Shown: positions 40,308 to 50,654, numbered from the stretch's first letter. The stretch is DNA of 64,000 bases from Prorocentrum cordatum (GCA_963575745.1 CAUYUJ010000892.1:1-64000), one strand, 5' to 3'. Program-made: numbers and translations. The notes: a model not told the origin generated them from the sequence alone.

Positions 40308-41414
40308 GGACTCCTCCTCCATCTGCTTGACCTCCGTCCGCATCTTCTTGGCGTCACCCAGCAGCTGCTCGGCTGCTTCCCTCTTGGCGGGGTCCTCCAT
40401 GCCACGCGCGATGTCCTGCCACACCTGCGCCGCCGCCTGCGACACGCCAGGTGCCTCCTCCTTGGGAGCGTCCCCTTGCTGCGCAGCTGCAGGCACCGCC
40501 GATGGCACGGGGGCCGCCGCAGCCACAGGCGCACGGGGGGGCGCCCCCGCAGCGGCGGCAGCTCCAGGCAAGCCACTGAGCTCCGCCAGCACCTTCCCGA
40601 GCTTCGCGATCTCGTCCCTCGACAGGCGGCCGATCGCCTCCTGAATCGACTCCAGGGAGGCCGCTGGTGCTGCTCTCGGCTCGGCGGCAGCTGCCACCGC
40701 CTCAGCCTCCTCGGCCGCCAACCTGGCGCGCTGAGCCGCCAGCGCCTCCCGTGCCTTGGCCGCCGCCTCGTCGCACTCCTTCCGCAGCAGCACCAACTTG
40801 TCCGCGAGGCTGGCCGACTCGTTGATGGCTGCCACCGCCCTGGCCTTCGCCTGCTCCAGCTGGCCCTCCAACTTCTTGACCTGCACGACCTTGGCGTCCG
40901 CCAGCACCTGGGCCGCCTTGACCGTCTTGTCCTTGGACAGCTCGGCCCCCAGTCCGCCCTCACGCAGCCTCCGCGCCTGCAGCAGCTGCTCGCGGACCTT
41001 CGGGGGCAGGAGCGCGGCGGCGAGAGCGAAGTCGGCCTCTGCCATGCACACGAAGCCACAGCGCTGCTCCTCGCTGAGCACCACGGCGCCTCCAGCGTCA
41101 CGGCCGCCACCTTCTCCACCACGCCACCGCGGGGCCCGAGTGGGAGGCTTGCCGCCGCCAGCCCCACGCCCGCCGAGCCCGCCGCCAGCGCCGCCAGGAG
41201 CACCACCACCGCCGCCACCTGCATTCCACCCACGCAGCGGAGGAAAGGCGCCCAGCTGCCGCGGCGCTGGCCACCCCGCTGGCTGGCACCCCTTGCGACA
41301 GCACGTCCGCTCGGCGAAGTTGTAGTAGTCGCACACCGAGCACTTCCACTTCGCAGGCCACGCCGCACGTCCTCCTCCTCCACGCCCAGCACCCACGCCG
41401 CCGCTGCCCGCCAT
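40305..41414 (-). CDS. LINE A ORF1 protein (RanBP2-like zinc finger, coiled coil)
   Basis: 369 codons from ATG 41414. Residues about 18-45 read WPAKWKCSVCDYYNFAERTC followed by CRKGC, which fits the RanBP2-type pattern W-x-C-x2-C-x3-N-x5/6-C. A Gly-rich segment follows, then a conserved VLSEEQRCGF block. A long coiled coil (about 150-250: VVQVKKLEGQLEQAKARAVA, ADKLVLLRKECDEAAAKARE) and a second helical segment (QEAIGRLSRDEIAKLGKVLA) come next. It ends EVKQMEEES. Role by family: RNA-binding, multimerising chaperone of the LINE RNP. The frame is open further upstream into the DinoSL, where it would begin without an ATG. A different frame over the same DNA is also open (see findings). Confidence 0.8.
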   Translation of the reverse strand: MAGSGGVGAGRGGGGRAAWPAKWKCSVCDYYNFAERTCCRKGCQPAGWPAPRQLGAFPPLRGWNAGGGGGGAPGGAGGGLGGRGAGGGKPPTRAPRWRGGEGGGRDAGGAVVLSEEQRCGFVCMAEADFALAAALLPPKVREQLLQARRLREGGLGAELSKDKTVKAAQVLADAKVVQVKKLEGQLEQAKARAVAAINESASLADKLVLLRKECDEAAAKAREALAAQRARLAAEEAEAVAAAAEPRAAPAASLESIQEAIGRLSRDEIAKLGKVLAELSGLPGAAAAAGAPPRAPVAAAAPVPSAVPAAAQQGDAPKEEAPGVSQAAAQVWQDIARGMEDPAKREAAEQLLGDAKKMRTEVKQMEEES

Positions 41415-41530
41415 GGCGCGCGCGAGTTTGGAAGGAGGCCGCCCGACTGCCAGAGTGCACACACTCTTGCCTGCGCACGGTAGTGCGATCCAGTGAAGCA
41501 CGGAGGCTGAAAGCCCCCCGAGCAACCCAT

Positions 41531-41551
41531 CTTGAGCCAAAATGGCTACGG
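41531..41551 (-). other. Perfect DinoSL relict at LINE A 5' end
   Basis: The minus strand reads the 21-nt DinoSL core, starting CCGTAGCCATTTTGG and ending CTCAAG, without a mismatch. The next bases are ATGGG. The leader is added to mRNA by trans-splicing, so its presence in genomic DNA means this copy came from a mature, trans-spliced transcript. It abuts (CTC)n (element sense) with no intervening base. Confidence 0.95.
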
Positions 41552-41673
41552 AGGAGGAGGAGGAGGAGGAGGAGGAGGAGGAGGAGGAGGAGGAGGAGGG
41601 GGAGGGGGAGGAGGAGGAGGAGGAGGAGGAGGAGGAGGAGGAGGAGGAGGAGGAGGAGGAGGAGGAGGAGGAG
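41552..41673. repeat. (GAG)n tract joining LINE A and LINE C
   Basis: About 120 bp of GAG with two GGGGGAG interruptions. Its left edge is the first base of LINE A; its right edge is the 3' end of LINE C. Confidence 0.95.
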
Positions 41674-41730
41674 GTCGTTGTGGAGCGACCTGAAGTCTAG
41701 GAAAACAATTAAAACAACCCTCCCTCGGAG

Positions 41731-43200
41731 TCAGAGGAGGCCTCTTCCTCGCAATCCTGGGGGGGGCCTGGCGAAGGCCCTGCCCGGCGCCGCCACGTCG
41801 GCGAGGCCCCCCTCGAGGGTGCCGAAAGCCGAGGGCACGTCCTCCCTCGAGGCGCGCCCGAGCCTTCCTCGAGGGGTCCCCGCGGGGCGGGGGCGGGCGC
41901 TGGACAGCTGCGCATGGCCGTCAAATCCCGCTCCACCTGCGACAGACCTCGGGGCGGAGGGAGGGAGAGGAGCCTCGGCGACGCCACGCCCATGCGGGCG
42001 CTTGCCTCCTCTGATTATCTCGAACTGGCGCTTGATTTGCGAGGACCTCGGCCGATGCCGACAGCCCCCGAACAACAGCACACCAGGGCGAAGGTCCTCG
42101 CAATAGGCACCGCACTTGACGCAAAACACAATGGGCACGCCTGATCTCTGCGGAGACTCGATCTCACAGAGCATCAGCGCGTGGCTGTTGAAATAAAAAG
42201 ATGCCGTGGAGAATTCATCCCAAACCAGCCCCGCCACACCAACGCACTGAGCGCCGTCGCCCCCGCCCGAATCGTCAAGCGGCGCTGGAACAGGCGCTCG
42301 CTCATGGGCGTCGGGCGCAGCTGCTTCCTCTGAGACAAGGCCCACTGTATCCGCGCGCCGATCTGACTGGCCCTGGAGACAGACCTCCAGGTTGACAGCC
42401 CATTTGGCTGACTCCTTGGCCAGGCACATGAACCCTCTGTATAGGTTCGCGTCCTTTTCGCGCAAAAGATGCTTGGCCGCGCCAATCTTAGCATAGGTGT
42501 CGGCCGAATCGTTGGCGCGTTTTCCCACGTGGTCGTCTTGCCACCGTGGACATCAAACACGGCACAAAAGGCCGCCGCTTTAGTCGCCGACGCATCCCCA
42601 CGAGCAAAGCAGAACCGGAAAGGCGCCCGCAGGTGGGCCCCAGGACCTCCCGCAGACGCGCCGGGCCCAGGGCCGCCCCACAGGACGCCCACAGCCCCCT
42701 GGCGTTCGCAAGAAAGATCGATGGGCGACATGGCGCACTGCGTCAGCATAAATACTGCATAGTCCCCCCCATCTTTGGCCGGCTGTGTGGGCCCATGGGA
42801 AAACGGGACTGGGCCGAAGCACGCTCTGATGACATCCCCAAGAGGGCCGGCCTGAACCAGGGCCCATCCAGCCCTTGACAACCCAAGGACGATTGATCAG
42901 GCAGCCGACCCATCAGCAAAGATTGCAGGCGTCCCGCGGCAGGCCGATTTACCCAGAAAACCATCTGCTCGGGATCCTGGGAAGGGGAAAGAGTCAAGGG
43001 GGAGGGGTAAAATCGCCCTGGCAAATCTTTCCGCAACTTCCTCTCCTTTCTCATGCACTCGGGCGGCCCTGCGCGCCAGCTGAGGTGAGACCTGGTCTCT
43101 CCGCGGCGCGCGGTGGGCCGAGCACCGATGCTGCCCGTGAACGTGCACCCCCGCCTCCTCCAGGCACAGTCTGCACAATTTACAACAGTGAAAACCATGC
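41731..43200 (-). pseudogene. LINE C RNase H and C-terminal zinc motif
   Basis: RNase H begins with IFADGSA (about 42900), continues WALVQAGPLGDVIRACFGPV in another frame, and ends GKRANDSADTYAKIGAAKH (about 42470-42528), the position of the last catalytic Asp. The expected Glu looks replaced (KDGGDYAVF). Then IVFCVKCGAYCEDLRPGVLL followed by FGGC gives a Cys motif also found in LINE B (LVFCFKCGAF) and LINE D (VWLCANCGV). The frame closes at 41731. Confidence 0.6.
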
Positions 43201-43499
43201 CTGCGCAGCCGCTCCTGAGGCCAGTGAACGTTGCTCAGCAGACCCCATCAGGGTCCTCTGATGCTAGGGCTTCCAGGGAGAGGAGGAGGAGCGGAGGAGG
43301 GGCTTCAGGGCCTCCCAGAACAGAGGATACCCCGAGAGCCCATTGCTGGACGCATCGGTGGCCTGCCGATCCGACGCTCGAATTGCGGCCGCTCGGACCT
43401 GGAACGTTAACTCAACAGGGGGAATATGCGCGAGGTTCCAGACTTGTCCAAAGTCCGACCCAATCGTCCGAACTACTAAATTCCGATCCAATGCGGCGC

Positions 43500-45600
43500 G
43501 TACTCAACGCGGCCGCGCCAGCAGACGCCGACGCCCCTGAGCGAGGGACTTCTTTGCCTCAGCCTGAGCAGTGGCCGCGTCAGCCGTCGCATTCACAATC
43601 GAAACCTCGGGGGGGCTGCCCCGAACTGCAGTGGCCCATTGAAACACCGCGGTGCCCACGTAGGCCAAGAACGGGCCAACAAATGCCCACAAACGATAGG
43701 AGTGCAAACGAATCCCCGGCTCCTTTTGGGGCGACGTCCTAGCGCACGGGCAGCCGACGGCCTCAGGCCACGAACGGCCGTCGGCGAAATCGCAGACACA
43801 CTCATGCCCCAGAGAGCAGAGGCAGTGGCCCCCATGCGCTGCACGAAGGCCACGTCCGCCCCTGCCCCCCTCAGAAGTCGAAGTCGCTTCGATCGAGACA
43901 CCGCGTCGATGAACCTGGCCCTCTGGATACCGATGCACTGGGCACTGCCCGACGCAGCGCCCGCGCCGCGGTTGCGCGCATGCTCCGCCCGTGACGAGGC
44001 TGGCAGGCGCCGTTTGCCATCCGCGTGCTGCTGTACCTCGCGCGCGCACATGTACTTCGTTTTCTTAAGGTCCACTGGCAGCTGGAGGCCCTCACAGCAC
44101 GCGACTAGCTTCTCCGCGGCGCCAGAGAGAACCTCTGCAACCTGCACTAGGCGCCTACAAGCTTGGAGCTCCACATCATCCACGACAGTGCGCATGAAGA
44201 GGTTCGGCCGTCCTTGCTGCGCCAGCAGCAAGGGGTGCAGTAGCATATGTTTAGCCGGAGTCGTGGCCTCCGGACACCCCGCCACCACGGCTGCATTCGC
44301 CTTGATTGGGCCCTACGCAGCCCCACCGTAGACCAACGCCTTCTAACCAGTATAGATAGCACAGTAGCCCCTGAGGACCTTAATAGGGAGCCCATACTGG
44401 AGCCAAGCCAATCTGAGATCCACATGCCGAACATTCGCATAGAAACGACCCAACTCAACCAGAACTGGGCCACACTCGAAGCCGACCTCCTTGCAGAACC
44501 CACCCAGGAGATTGCGTGCCAACCCTGCCCGTTCACAAGCTTTGTGAGCCCCCCTTCCCCAAAAGAGCACATCGGCATGCTCCTCCTCCCGCGCCCCGCA
44601 GCAAGGCCTGCGAAGCCTCGACCAGAGGCGCGGCGCAAGGCGCAGGGGCGCACGCGGCCGTCAGACTTGTCTAGGAAGACCATGTTGGTCAAGAACAGAC
44701 GCAGGTCCCGTGGCCTATTCTGAAACCTGTGAAGAATGTCCAGGACGCGCAACTGCTGCGATTGCTCGAGTCGCAAAATCCACCGCGCGTGGAATCCACC
44801 CCAACCAAGGCCAGCCCCAGGAGAGCATTTTCGACCAACCTTCAGCAGCCGACACAGAGAAATCTCATCCAAAGGGCCTTCGTCGTCAGGAACAAGCCAC
44901 TGCGCCGGGCGCTCATCCTGCCTGCCAGCAACCGGCCAGAGAGGAACCCATTCGTCTAGAAGAGCCGCCAGAGGTCCAGCTCCGACCGAGGGGGGCCCGT
45001 CGGTGTCTGGGGGCGGGGGGAAGGGGTCGCATTGGATGCCTTCTTCTAAGCAAATCCGCGAGCTGCCCCCCCCCCCTCCTTCCGCGCTCTCCGCCGCCCA
45101 GGTCCTCCACTCCAGAAGTGCCGCATTTGAATATGCCCGCCTCCTGGCGTTCACTTCCTCCTCCATCTTGCGCAAGGCATCGCGGGCGCGCTCGTCGCCC
45201 GCGGCGACGATCTCAGCGACGCCACTCAGGAACTCGGGCGAGAAACCGCCCCCTCGGAGAGAGACCCCGCGTCGGCGACCGTGGACTTCAGGTCGCGAAA
45301 CCATTGGGATAACACGCAGCAGCCTCGACGGCCAATCCCCCCCCCCCCCAGCGCGCGTCTGGCACGCGCGCCTGCGCAGAGCGAGAAACGAGATCCATGC
45401 CGTCGATGATCGCGAAAATCTGCGTCGCTGATCTTTTCCCAAACACCCCGAGGAAACCTGCTTCGACTTGGGCCCTGAGGCCCTGCCGACATAAACCCTG
45501 GACTCCTGGGCGTCGACGCCCATGGATCTGGGCCAAACGCTTCTCGGACAACGCGAACCACCCCTTACTATCGCACGCGAGTCCGTCGAGCCCCCCAACT
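43500..45600 (-). pseudogene. LINE C reverse transcriptase
   Basis: The palm motif FMRTVVDDVELQACRRLVQ places the catalytic DD at about 44174-44188. EGLQLPVDLKKTKYM and a thumb-like segment (about 43650-44050) follow. Upstream, VFLDKSDGRVRPCALRRAS (about 44620-44690) is the RT entry. At least two frame changes are needed to follow the domain. Confidence 0.65.
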
Positions 45601-46600
45601 CCCCAGGACCAGTTGCACTCGACAGGGGCCTGCAGGGGGCCTATGAGCTCCAGAGGGGAGGCCTTGAGACGGATCCGCTCGTTGACGGTCGACACGCGGC
45701 TAAGTTCCCGCGGCTCGAGTAGCGCTGATGCACGCGGGAACAGCGGCACCTTGTCCGAGACCCAGATCGCCTCAACTCGCGAGGCCAACACCTCCGCAAC
45801 CACAAAGAAATCGAGGACCCTGGCTGACGCTGGCGACCGCTGCCCCTCCGGCGACTCCCCCGAAGGGACCCAGTCATCCAAGGGGCCTCTCAAGCCTTGC
45901 TGGGGGTCAAGCTGGGCATGCTGGGGACCATGCGTCCTGCGCGTCGGTGCATCAGGCGCAACCAGCGCACCTCGGACCTCTTGCAACCAACCCGACTCCA
46001 CGAGCACGTCGGGCTCGAAGTTGATGCCTCCTTGGACGATCCACGGCCGATCCTGGGCCATCACGCACTCGCCAATAGCCTACAGGAGGGCCAGGTTGGG
46101 CCCCGAGAGCCCCTTGCCAGTCACGAAGTGCACACATATCACAGCCAGCCCCCTAGGGAACCAACGTTGACGATGCGAGCAATGCCGCGACTCTTGCAGA
46201 CCTCGAACGCCGCGGCCGTCAATGGCGTCGAGCCAAGCTGAAAACGCACCGCCACGGCAACGCCTGAACTGCTCTGCTGCAAGCCATGCCCTGCGCCGTG
46301 TGCTTCTCAGAAAAACAACAGGTAACCACGCCGCTGCCCCCGGCTCATCGTAGAGGCCTGCTTGGTGCCACTCTTGATCCTGGTCTCCTGGACGCGGCGC
46401 ACCCGCGGATGAGAGCGAGCCCCGCCCGCTTTGCCGTCGCCAGCCAACCATTCCATCATGGACTCGAACGCGCCCCAAGAGGTCACACTCATGCCCGCAA
46501 TGGCTAGAGAGCTGACAGCAACTGACTGCGGCTGCCTGCGAGCCTCTTCCGCGGCAAACGAAAACGAAACAGACCCCTGTGCCGCGCCAGGAACACACTC
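45600..46600 (-). pseudogene. LINE C APE endonuclease
   Basis: SVTSWGAFESMMEWL and VQETRIKSG (about 46390-46490) mark the N-terminal motifs. WIVQGGINFEP (about 46020-46050) stands where GGDWN should be, with Asp and Trp lost. RVLDFFVVAEVL (about 45790-45825) and PRASALLEP match the C-terminal motifs. The altered catalytic motif and several frames show it is dead. Confidence 0.55.
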
Positions 46601-46609
46601 GTCTGCAAG

Positions 46610-47800
46610 AAGGTTACGAGCAGGAGGTCGGGGATCTTCTGGCCCGGGTCAATCCAGACCCGGGTCAGCATGAAACCAACAACTGCAATGCAGGAGAAAA
46701 AAAAAGTGCAACGCAGGTCCTCGTAAACCCGGGTCAGCCAATAGGCGCGGCCGCCTCGCGGCCACGAACGGCTCCCTAACCCGGGTCGGCCAGAGGGGGT
46801 CTTTGCAGGGTCCTGCAGGATCCGGCGCCGTGGCTGACCCCCGTTTGCATTGACCCCAGTCTCAATGCTCCCGAGGAGGTCCGCTCCCCCAACTGCCGGA
46901 TCTTGACCGCGGGACGATCGAGCCCGCGCGGGGCAAATTGCATGGGGAGGGCGAACCGCTTCAGCTGCCCCAGCAACTCCGCGGCTGCCTGCAGGAGGCG
47001 ACGATGTGCTTGGTAGCCGCCATGGCACGCCGGGACTTTGCGCTCCAGAGCCCGTGGCGACGCTGCCCACTAGCCCAGATGGCACACTAGGACCTTGCAC
47101 TCCGACGCCTGCGCAGAACACCAGCTCCATCAGGCAACAGCAGTGCACGCGGCGGCCTCTGCGACCCCCTCAGAGCCGCGAGTGCACCTCTCGACGCCGA
47201 AGACCCAGCCGACGACCGCATCAGTCTCGGCGACGCCCCCTGCCCTGGGGAGGAACGCCCCTGGCCACCTGGGGGAATACTGAGGGACCCTCTCGACGTA
47301 GACGACGACCCCGAAGCCGCAATGCACGCGAGCCGAGGGGCGCGACATCCAAGGGCTGAATCCCTGCACCCTCGGCCCTGAGGCCCACAATTGGCGGCCG
47401 CGGCCTCGCCCAGCGTTGGCCAGTCGGACCCGGGGTAGACGCCCGCCGCGCTGCCATCAAGATTGCGAAAGAGCATCGAGTCGAAGGGCAGATCGTCTCG
47501 TCGAGTAGGGGCGGCGAAGCCCGCGGCCTCCTCCCAATCAGGGACTTCCGCTTGGCCTCGAGCCGATCCTCAGGCGATGCGGTTCGGAGGGCTTCGGCAG
47601 CAGCTGCAGACTCCTTCTGGTTCTGCTCATAACCGCCACTTCCCAGGAGCGCCATGTCAATATCATCGCCATCGCCTGACTCTGCTGGGATGTGTTCACC
47701 GCCCCCGCAAAAGGCGCCTGGAGCACCAGAGCCACAGCGACGGGAGGAGCAGCAGGAGAGGCGGCCGCGCTGCGCCGCTCTGCAGCCTCCCGCTGGAGCC
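46610..47800 (-). other. LINE C interval between ORF1 and endonuclease
   Basis: About 1.2 kb with no domain I recognise. ACCCGGGTC occurs four times between 46643 and 46790, suggesting a small insertion or local duplication. Confidence 0.35.
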
Positions 47801-47811
47801 GCGCGAGCACT

Positions 47812-48640
47812 CTAAATGGCGTCCTTGGCCTCCTGGCTCTCCAGCACTGCGTCATCCAAGCCTGCGCTGACTGCTTGGACTGGGTCGTCAAACTCATAGG
47901 CCTGCAGCTTGACCAGCTTGGCCTCACCAGCCTTGTTGAGTTTCGCCTGCTCGTCCTGGAGGGCGACGGTGTTTTCGTCGAGCTCCGTGTCCAGGGCCGC
48001 ATGCTGCTCCTTGACCGCCTCGATATTCGCTTCCAATTTGCCGACCTTTTTGCGCAGCCCCTCCACACGCCAGCGCTGCGCCTGGGCCGGGGGCGGTTTG
48101 CCCTCGCTGGCCTTGGCAAGCTGGGCTGCCTCTGCAGCCTGTACGCTGGACGGGTCCAGCCACCGCTTCTCCACGAACGCCACAACATCCTTGTAGGTGA
48201 CCCCGCCTGCCCCACCATTGCCAGCCGACGCCGCTGGATGGCGGGTGCCACCCCTCTGGCCGCCGCCGCCGCATGCATGCTGCGGGGGCTGCTGAGGCTG
48301 CGAGCCAACCCAGGGTGGAGTCGCTGGTGCAAATGCCTTTGAGCTCTGCGATCTGAACCCGCAGATCGTGGAGGAGGCGCATCTGGGCTGAGTGCTGCAT
48401 CGGCGGGGGTCCATTCGCCCAGGCTTCCCGCGGAGGGGCCAGCGCTGCGCCGCGCACCCGAGCCGAGAGCGAGGGAGACTGGGACTTGGCTGCTGCCTGC
48501 CGCGCCGCGTTGACCCCCTTCTGAGGCGCAGGCTTGTCGCCCTGCCTGCACTTGACCCTGGAAGCCCAATTGTCCCAGCAGCCGCAGCCGCACCCCCAAA
48601 AGGGGGTCTTCGCGCCTGGCAAGACATCGGGCGGAGGAAC
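47812..48640 (-). pseudogene. LINE C ORF1 relict (zinc ribbon, coiled coil)
   Basis: GCGCGCWDNWASRVKCRQGD (about 48535-48595) is a zinc-ribbon motif of dinoflagellate LINE ORF1 type (xNWASRxxC). After one frame change comes KDVVAFVEKRWLDPSSVQAA, then a coiled coil (VEGLRKKVGKLEANIEAVKE, TELDENTVALQDEQAKLNKA) to the stop at 47812. Confidence 0.6.
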
Positions 48641-48754
48641 CATCGGCCGCCCGCGGGGAGGGCTACAGATGCGAGCGTGAAAACAACTGTCGAATGGCTC
48701 GCAAGCACGAGCCGCTTTGAAGCACGCGCTTGCAAGCACAGGGGCCCCAAAGCG

Positions 48755-48775
48755 CCTGTGCCAGAGCGGCTGAGG
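48755..48775 (-). other. Decayed DinoSL-like motif at LINE C 5' end
   Basis: Plus-strand CCTGTGCCAGAGCGGCT matches the reverse-complemented DinoSL core at 12 of 17 positions; four of five differences are transitions. It touches the (GAG)n tract. Weaker than the others and would not be called alone. Confidence 0.35.
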
Positions 48776-48832
48776 AGGAGGAAAAGGAAAAGGAGGAGGA
48801 ACAGGAGGAGGAAAAGAAGGAAGAGGAGGACT
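48772..48832. repeat. (GAG)n/(GAAAAG) tract at LINE C 5' end
   Basis: GAGGAGGAGG with interspersed AAAAGG; touches the DinoSL-like motif. Confidence 0.8.
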
Positions 48833-48839
48833 TCGGACT

Positions 48840-49060
48840 TCGTCGACCGTCGCTGCCCGCAGCTCTGGGCAGCCCCTGGGCCGCCTGCTCGGCCAGCGGG
48901 ACGCCGGACGTGGCCGCGAACTCCAGGAAGCGCCCCGTGAGCTCGCGCGAGCACGCGGCACCCCGCGGCAGCGCTGCGGCGGGGCTGCCGCTCAGCACCA
49001 CCCTCTTGGGGTGGCGGGAGGGCGCTGAGTGCACGCCCGAGCAGGCTACTTCCTCCCTCC
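48840..49060 (-). other. Possible exon fragment, unrecognised
   Basis: The minus strand reads RVVLSGSPAAALPRGAACSR and ELTGRFLEFAATSGVPLAEQ, natural protein-like text in one frame. No family recognised, no start or splice sites established. Confidence 0.2.
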
Positions 49061-49260
49061 CTCCCTCCCTCCATTCATTCCCCCCCCCTCCCACCCACCC
49101 TTTCACCCTCAGGCTCCTGCCTCCCTTTCCCCCCACCCTTTCTCTCCCCTTCCTGCCTCAGGTTCCTTCCTCGCACCCTTCCTCCCTCCCTCCCTCCTTG
49201 CCCTCCTCCCTCAGGCTCCTTCCTCCTTCCCTCGCCCCCTCCCTCCCTCCCCGAAAGGTT
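49055..49260. repeat. (CCCT)n pyrimidine tract
   Basis: CTCCCTCC reiteration with CAGGCTCCTxCCTCC units about 60 bp apart. Confidence 0.75.
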
Positions 49261-49342
49261 CGCGCTCGGACTGCGACGTCGGAGGAGATCACGTCGCACT
49301 TTGTTTTTGGTGCGTGCCCCTGCAATCTCGACCGTCTGAGGC

Positions 49343-49527
49343 TGCATCCTCGGGGGGCCTCGTCTGTCCCGAGGAGGCCCTATCCGCGACGACTCCGTGT
49401 CGAATCCATGTCGCCCTCGTCGGATCCGTGTCGAATCCGCGCCGAATCCGCGCCGAATCCTCGAGCCCGCGTTGGGCACAAGAAAGGACACCGATTTTTG
49501 GGACAGGCGAGGTCCCCCGAAGATGCA
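49343..49527. mobile_element. TIR element, family U (copy 2)
   Basis: The left end TGCATCCTCGGGGGGCCTCG pairs with the right end GAGGTCCCCCGAAGATGCA. The core repeats GAATCCGCGCC/GAATCCATGTC words, as in copy 1 (14768-14979). Confidence 0.65.
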
Positions 49528-49544
49528 ACGCGATCGACCCCTTT

Positions 49545-49732
49545 CAGCGGCGAGCCTGGGGGGAAGTGAGCAGGAGAAGGCCTTATCAGAAGGCTCTGAA
49601 GTCACCTGGCCTTCTGAGAAGTTTCCTAAGCCTTCCCAGAAGTCACACACACAAATTCTCAGAAGGCGCGAGGGCTTCTGAGAAGTCCCACCGCCTTCTG
49701 AGAAGGCCTTCTCCTTCTCCTTGCCGAGGGCG
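49545..49732. repeat. Foldback element, family Z (copy 3)
   Basis: AGCGGCGAGCCTGGGGGGAA on the left and TTGCCGAGGGCG on the right, with paired GAGAAGGCC/GGCCTTCTC words. Confidence 0.7.
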
Positions 49733-49796
49733 TTCCAGGGGTGCCTAGATCGTCCCGAACGGCCCCCAGGGACCCGAGTTATGACCTACAAGCCAA

Positions 49797-50000
49797 ATTC
49801 GGCGGCGCGCCCAGGGAGGAATTGAGAAGGAGAATGCCTTCTCAGAAGGCGGCGGGACTTCTCAGAAGTCCTCGCGCCTTCTGAGAGGCTTTCTGTGTCT
49901 TAGGGGAAGGCATACAAAAACTTCTCAGAAGGCTGGGGAACTTCCGAGCCTTCTGAGAAGGCCTTCTCCTTCTCACTTCCCAAACGGGCTGGCCGCCGAC
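49797..50000. repeat. Foldback element, family Z (copy 4)
   Basis: Left end ATTCGGCGGCGCGCCC, right end GGGCTGGCCGCCGAC. It ends three bases before family Y copy 3. Confidence 0.7.
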
Positions 50001-50002
50001 TG

Positions 50003-50202
50003 GAGGCCTTCCAGGTAGGGTCGGAGCAGTTGGGGTCGGAGGATCGAGCCGCATCGCGGATGCATCGGCGACATCAGCGATGAATCGGCGTCGCCAGCGT
50101 GGAGAAAATCGGGCTCCACATCGAGCCGCTTTGCCGACGCATCGACGATAAGGCGCGACCTTCCGACCCTATTTATCTGCTCGGACACCATCTAGGAGGC
50201 CT
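50003..50202. repeat. Foldback element, family Y (copy 3)
   Basis: Left end GAGGCCTTCCAGGTAGGGTC, right end CACCATCTAGGAGGCCT; CGATGCATCG-type core. Confidence 0.75.
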
Positions 50203-50270
50203 AGACAACCCCAGACCTCCAACGACTGGGCGACAGCGAAGCAAGGCGGACGTTTGCGTCCTCAGACATT

Positions 50271-50443
50271 CGAGTGGGGATCGACTACAGAACTGATCTA
50301 CCCCGGAATTGTGCTTTCTTTAGAATCTAACACAACATGAGCAGCATGGTTGCCGAAATTGCACAAATTCTACGCATCTGGTGTAGGTTCGACGACCAAA
50401 TCACTGTTGGGGTAGATCAATTCTGTCGTCGATCCTCTACTCG
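50271..50443. mobile_element. Short TIR element, family W
   Basis: The left end CGAGTGGGGATCGACTACAG pairs with the right end CTGTCGTCGATCCTCTACTC. TIRs are about 32 bp and extend to GATCTACCCC/GGGGTAGATC. 173 bp, non-coding. Confidence 0.7.
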
Positions 50444-50449
50444 GCACTC

Positions 50450-50654
50450 GACTCAAGAGGCCCGAATCATGACTAGCCCGAGGCATATGCGCGCGGACGA
50501 GGAGGAACGGGGGGACGCACTGAGATCAGAAGAGGCACCATGAAATCTGGGGAGATACCACGGCTTCGACCATGATTATCCCCCCCTAGTAATCACCCCC
50601 TTCTTGGCCGCCCCCGAGCATGCGATGTCTTGATCTTGTCACTGCAAGATTAAA
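50450..50654. other. Non-coding spacer between elements
   Basis: Nothing recognised. GCATACGATGTCTTGATC-like text near 50620 recurs near 50912. Confidence 0.4.

Larger units (their letters stand above)
33033..41551 (-). mobile_element. LINE A: DinoSL-tagged non-LTR retrotransposon
   Basis: An 8.5-kb minus-strand element, the best preserved of the window. Order 5' to 3': perfect DinoSL relict (41551-41531), ORF1 (zinc finger plus coiled coil), ORF2 with APE endonuclease, RT, RNase H, zinc motifs and a long repetitive tail. The 3' UTR is about 109 nt, and (CTC)n follows in element sense. One frame break near 37600 splits ORF2 just before the RT. APE endonuclease plus C-terminal RNase H points to an I-like LINE lineage. 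Head-to-tail with LINE C through the (GAG)n tract at 41552-41673. Confidence 0.85.
41674..48775 (-). mobile_element. LINE C: decayed non-LTR retrotransposon
   Basis: A 7.1-kb minus-strand element in the order DinoSL-like motif (48775-48755), ORF1, about 1.2 kb of uncertain sequence, APE endonuclease, RT, RNase H, C-terminal zinc motif and a 57-nt 3' UTR before the (GAG)n tract. Every domain is recognisable but frames change many times, so it is inactive. Confidence 0.75.

Noticed and set aside
37481-41530. A single 1349-codon protein from the ATG after DinoSL
   Set aside because: Its first 409 codons lie over ORF1, whose zinc finger and coiled coil are in the other frame. Kept only as a finding about an overlapping open frame.
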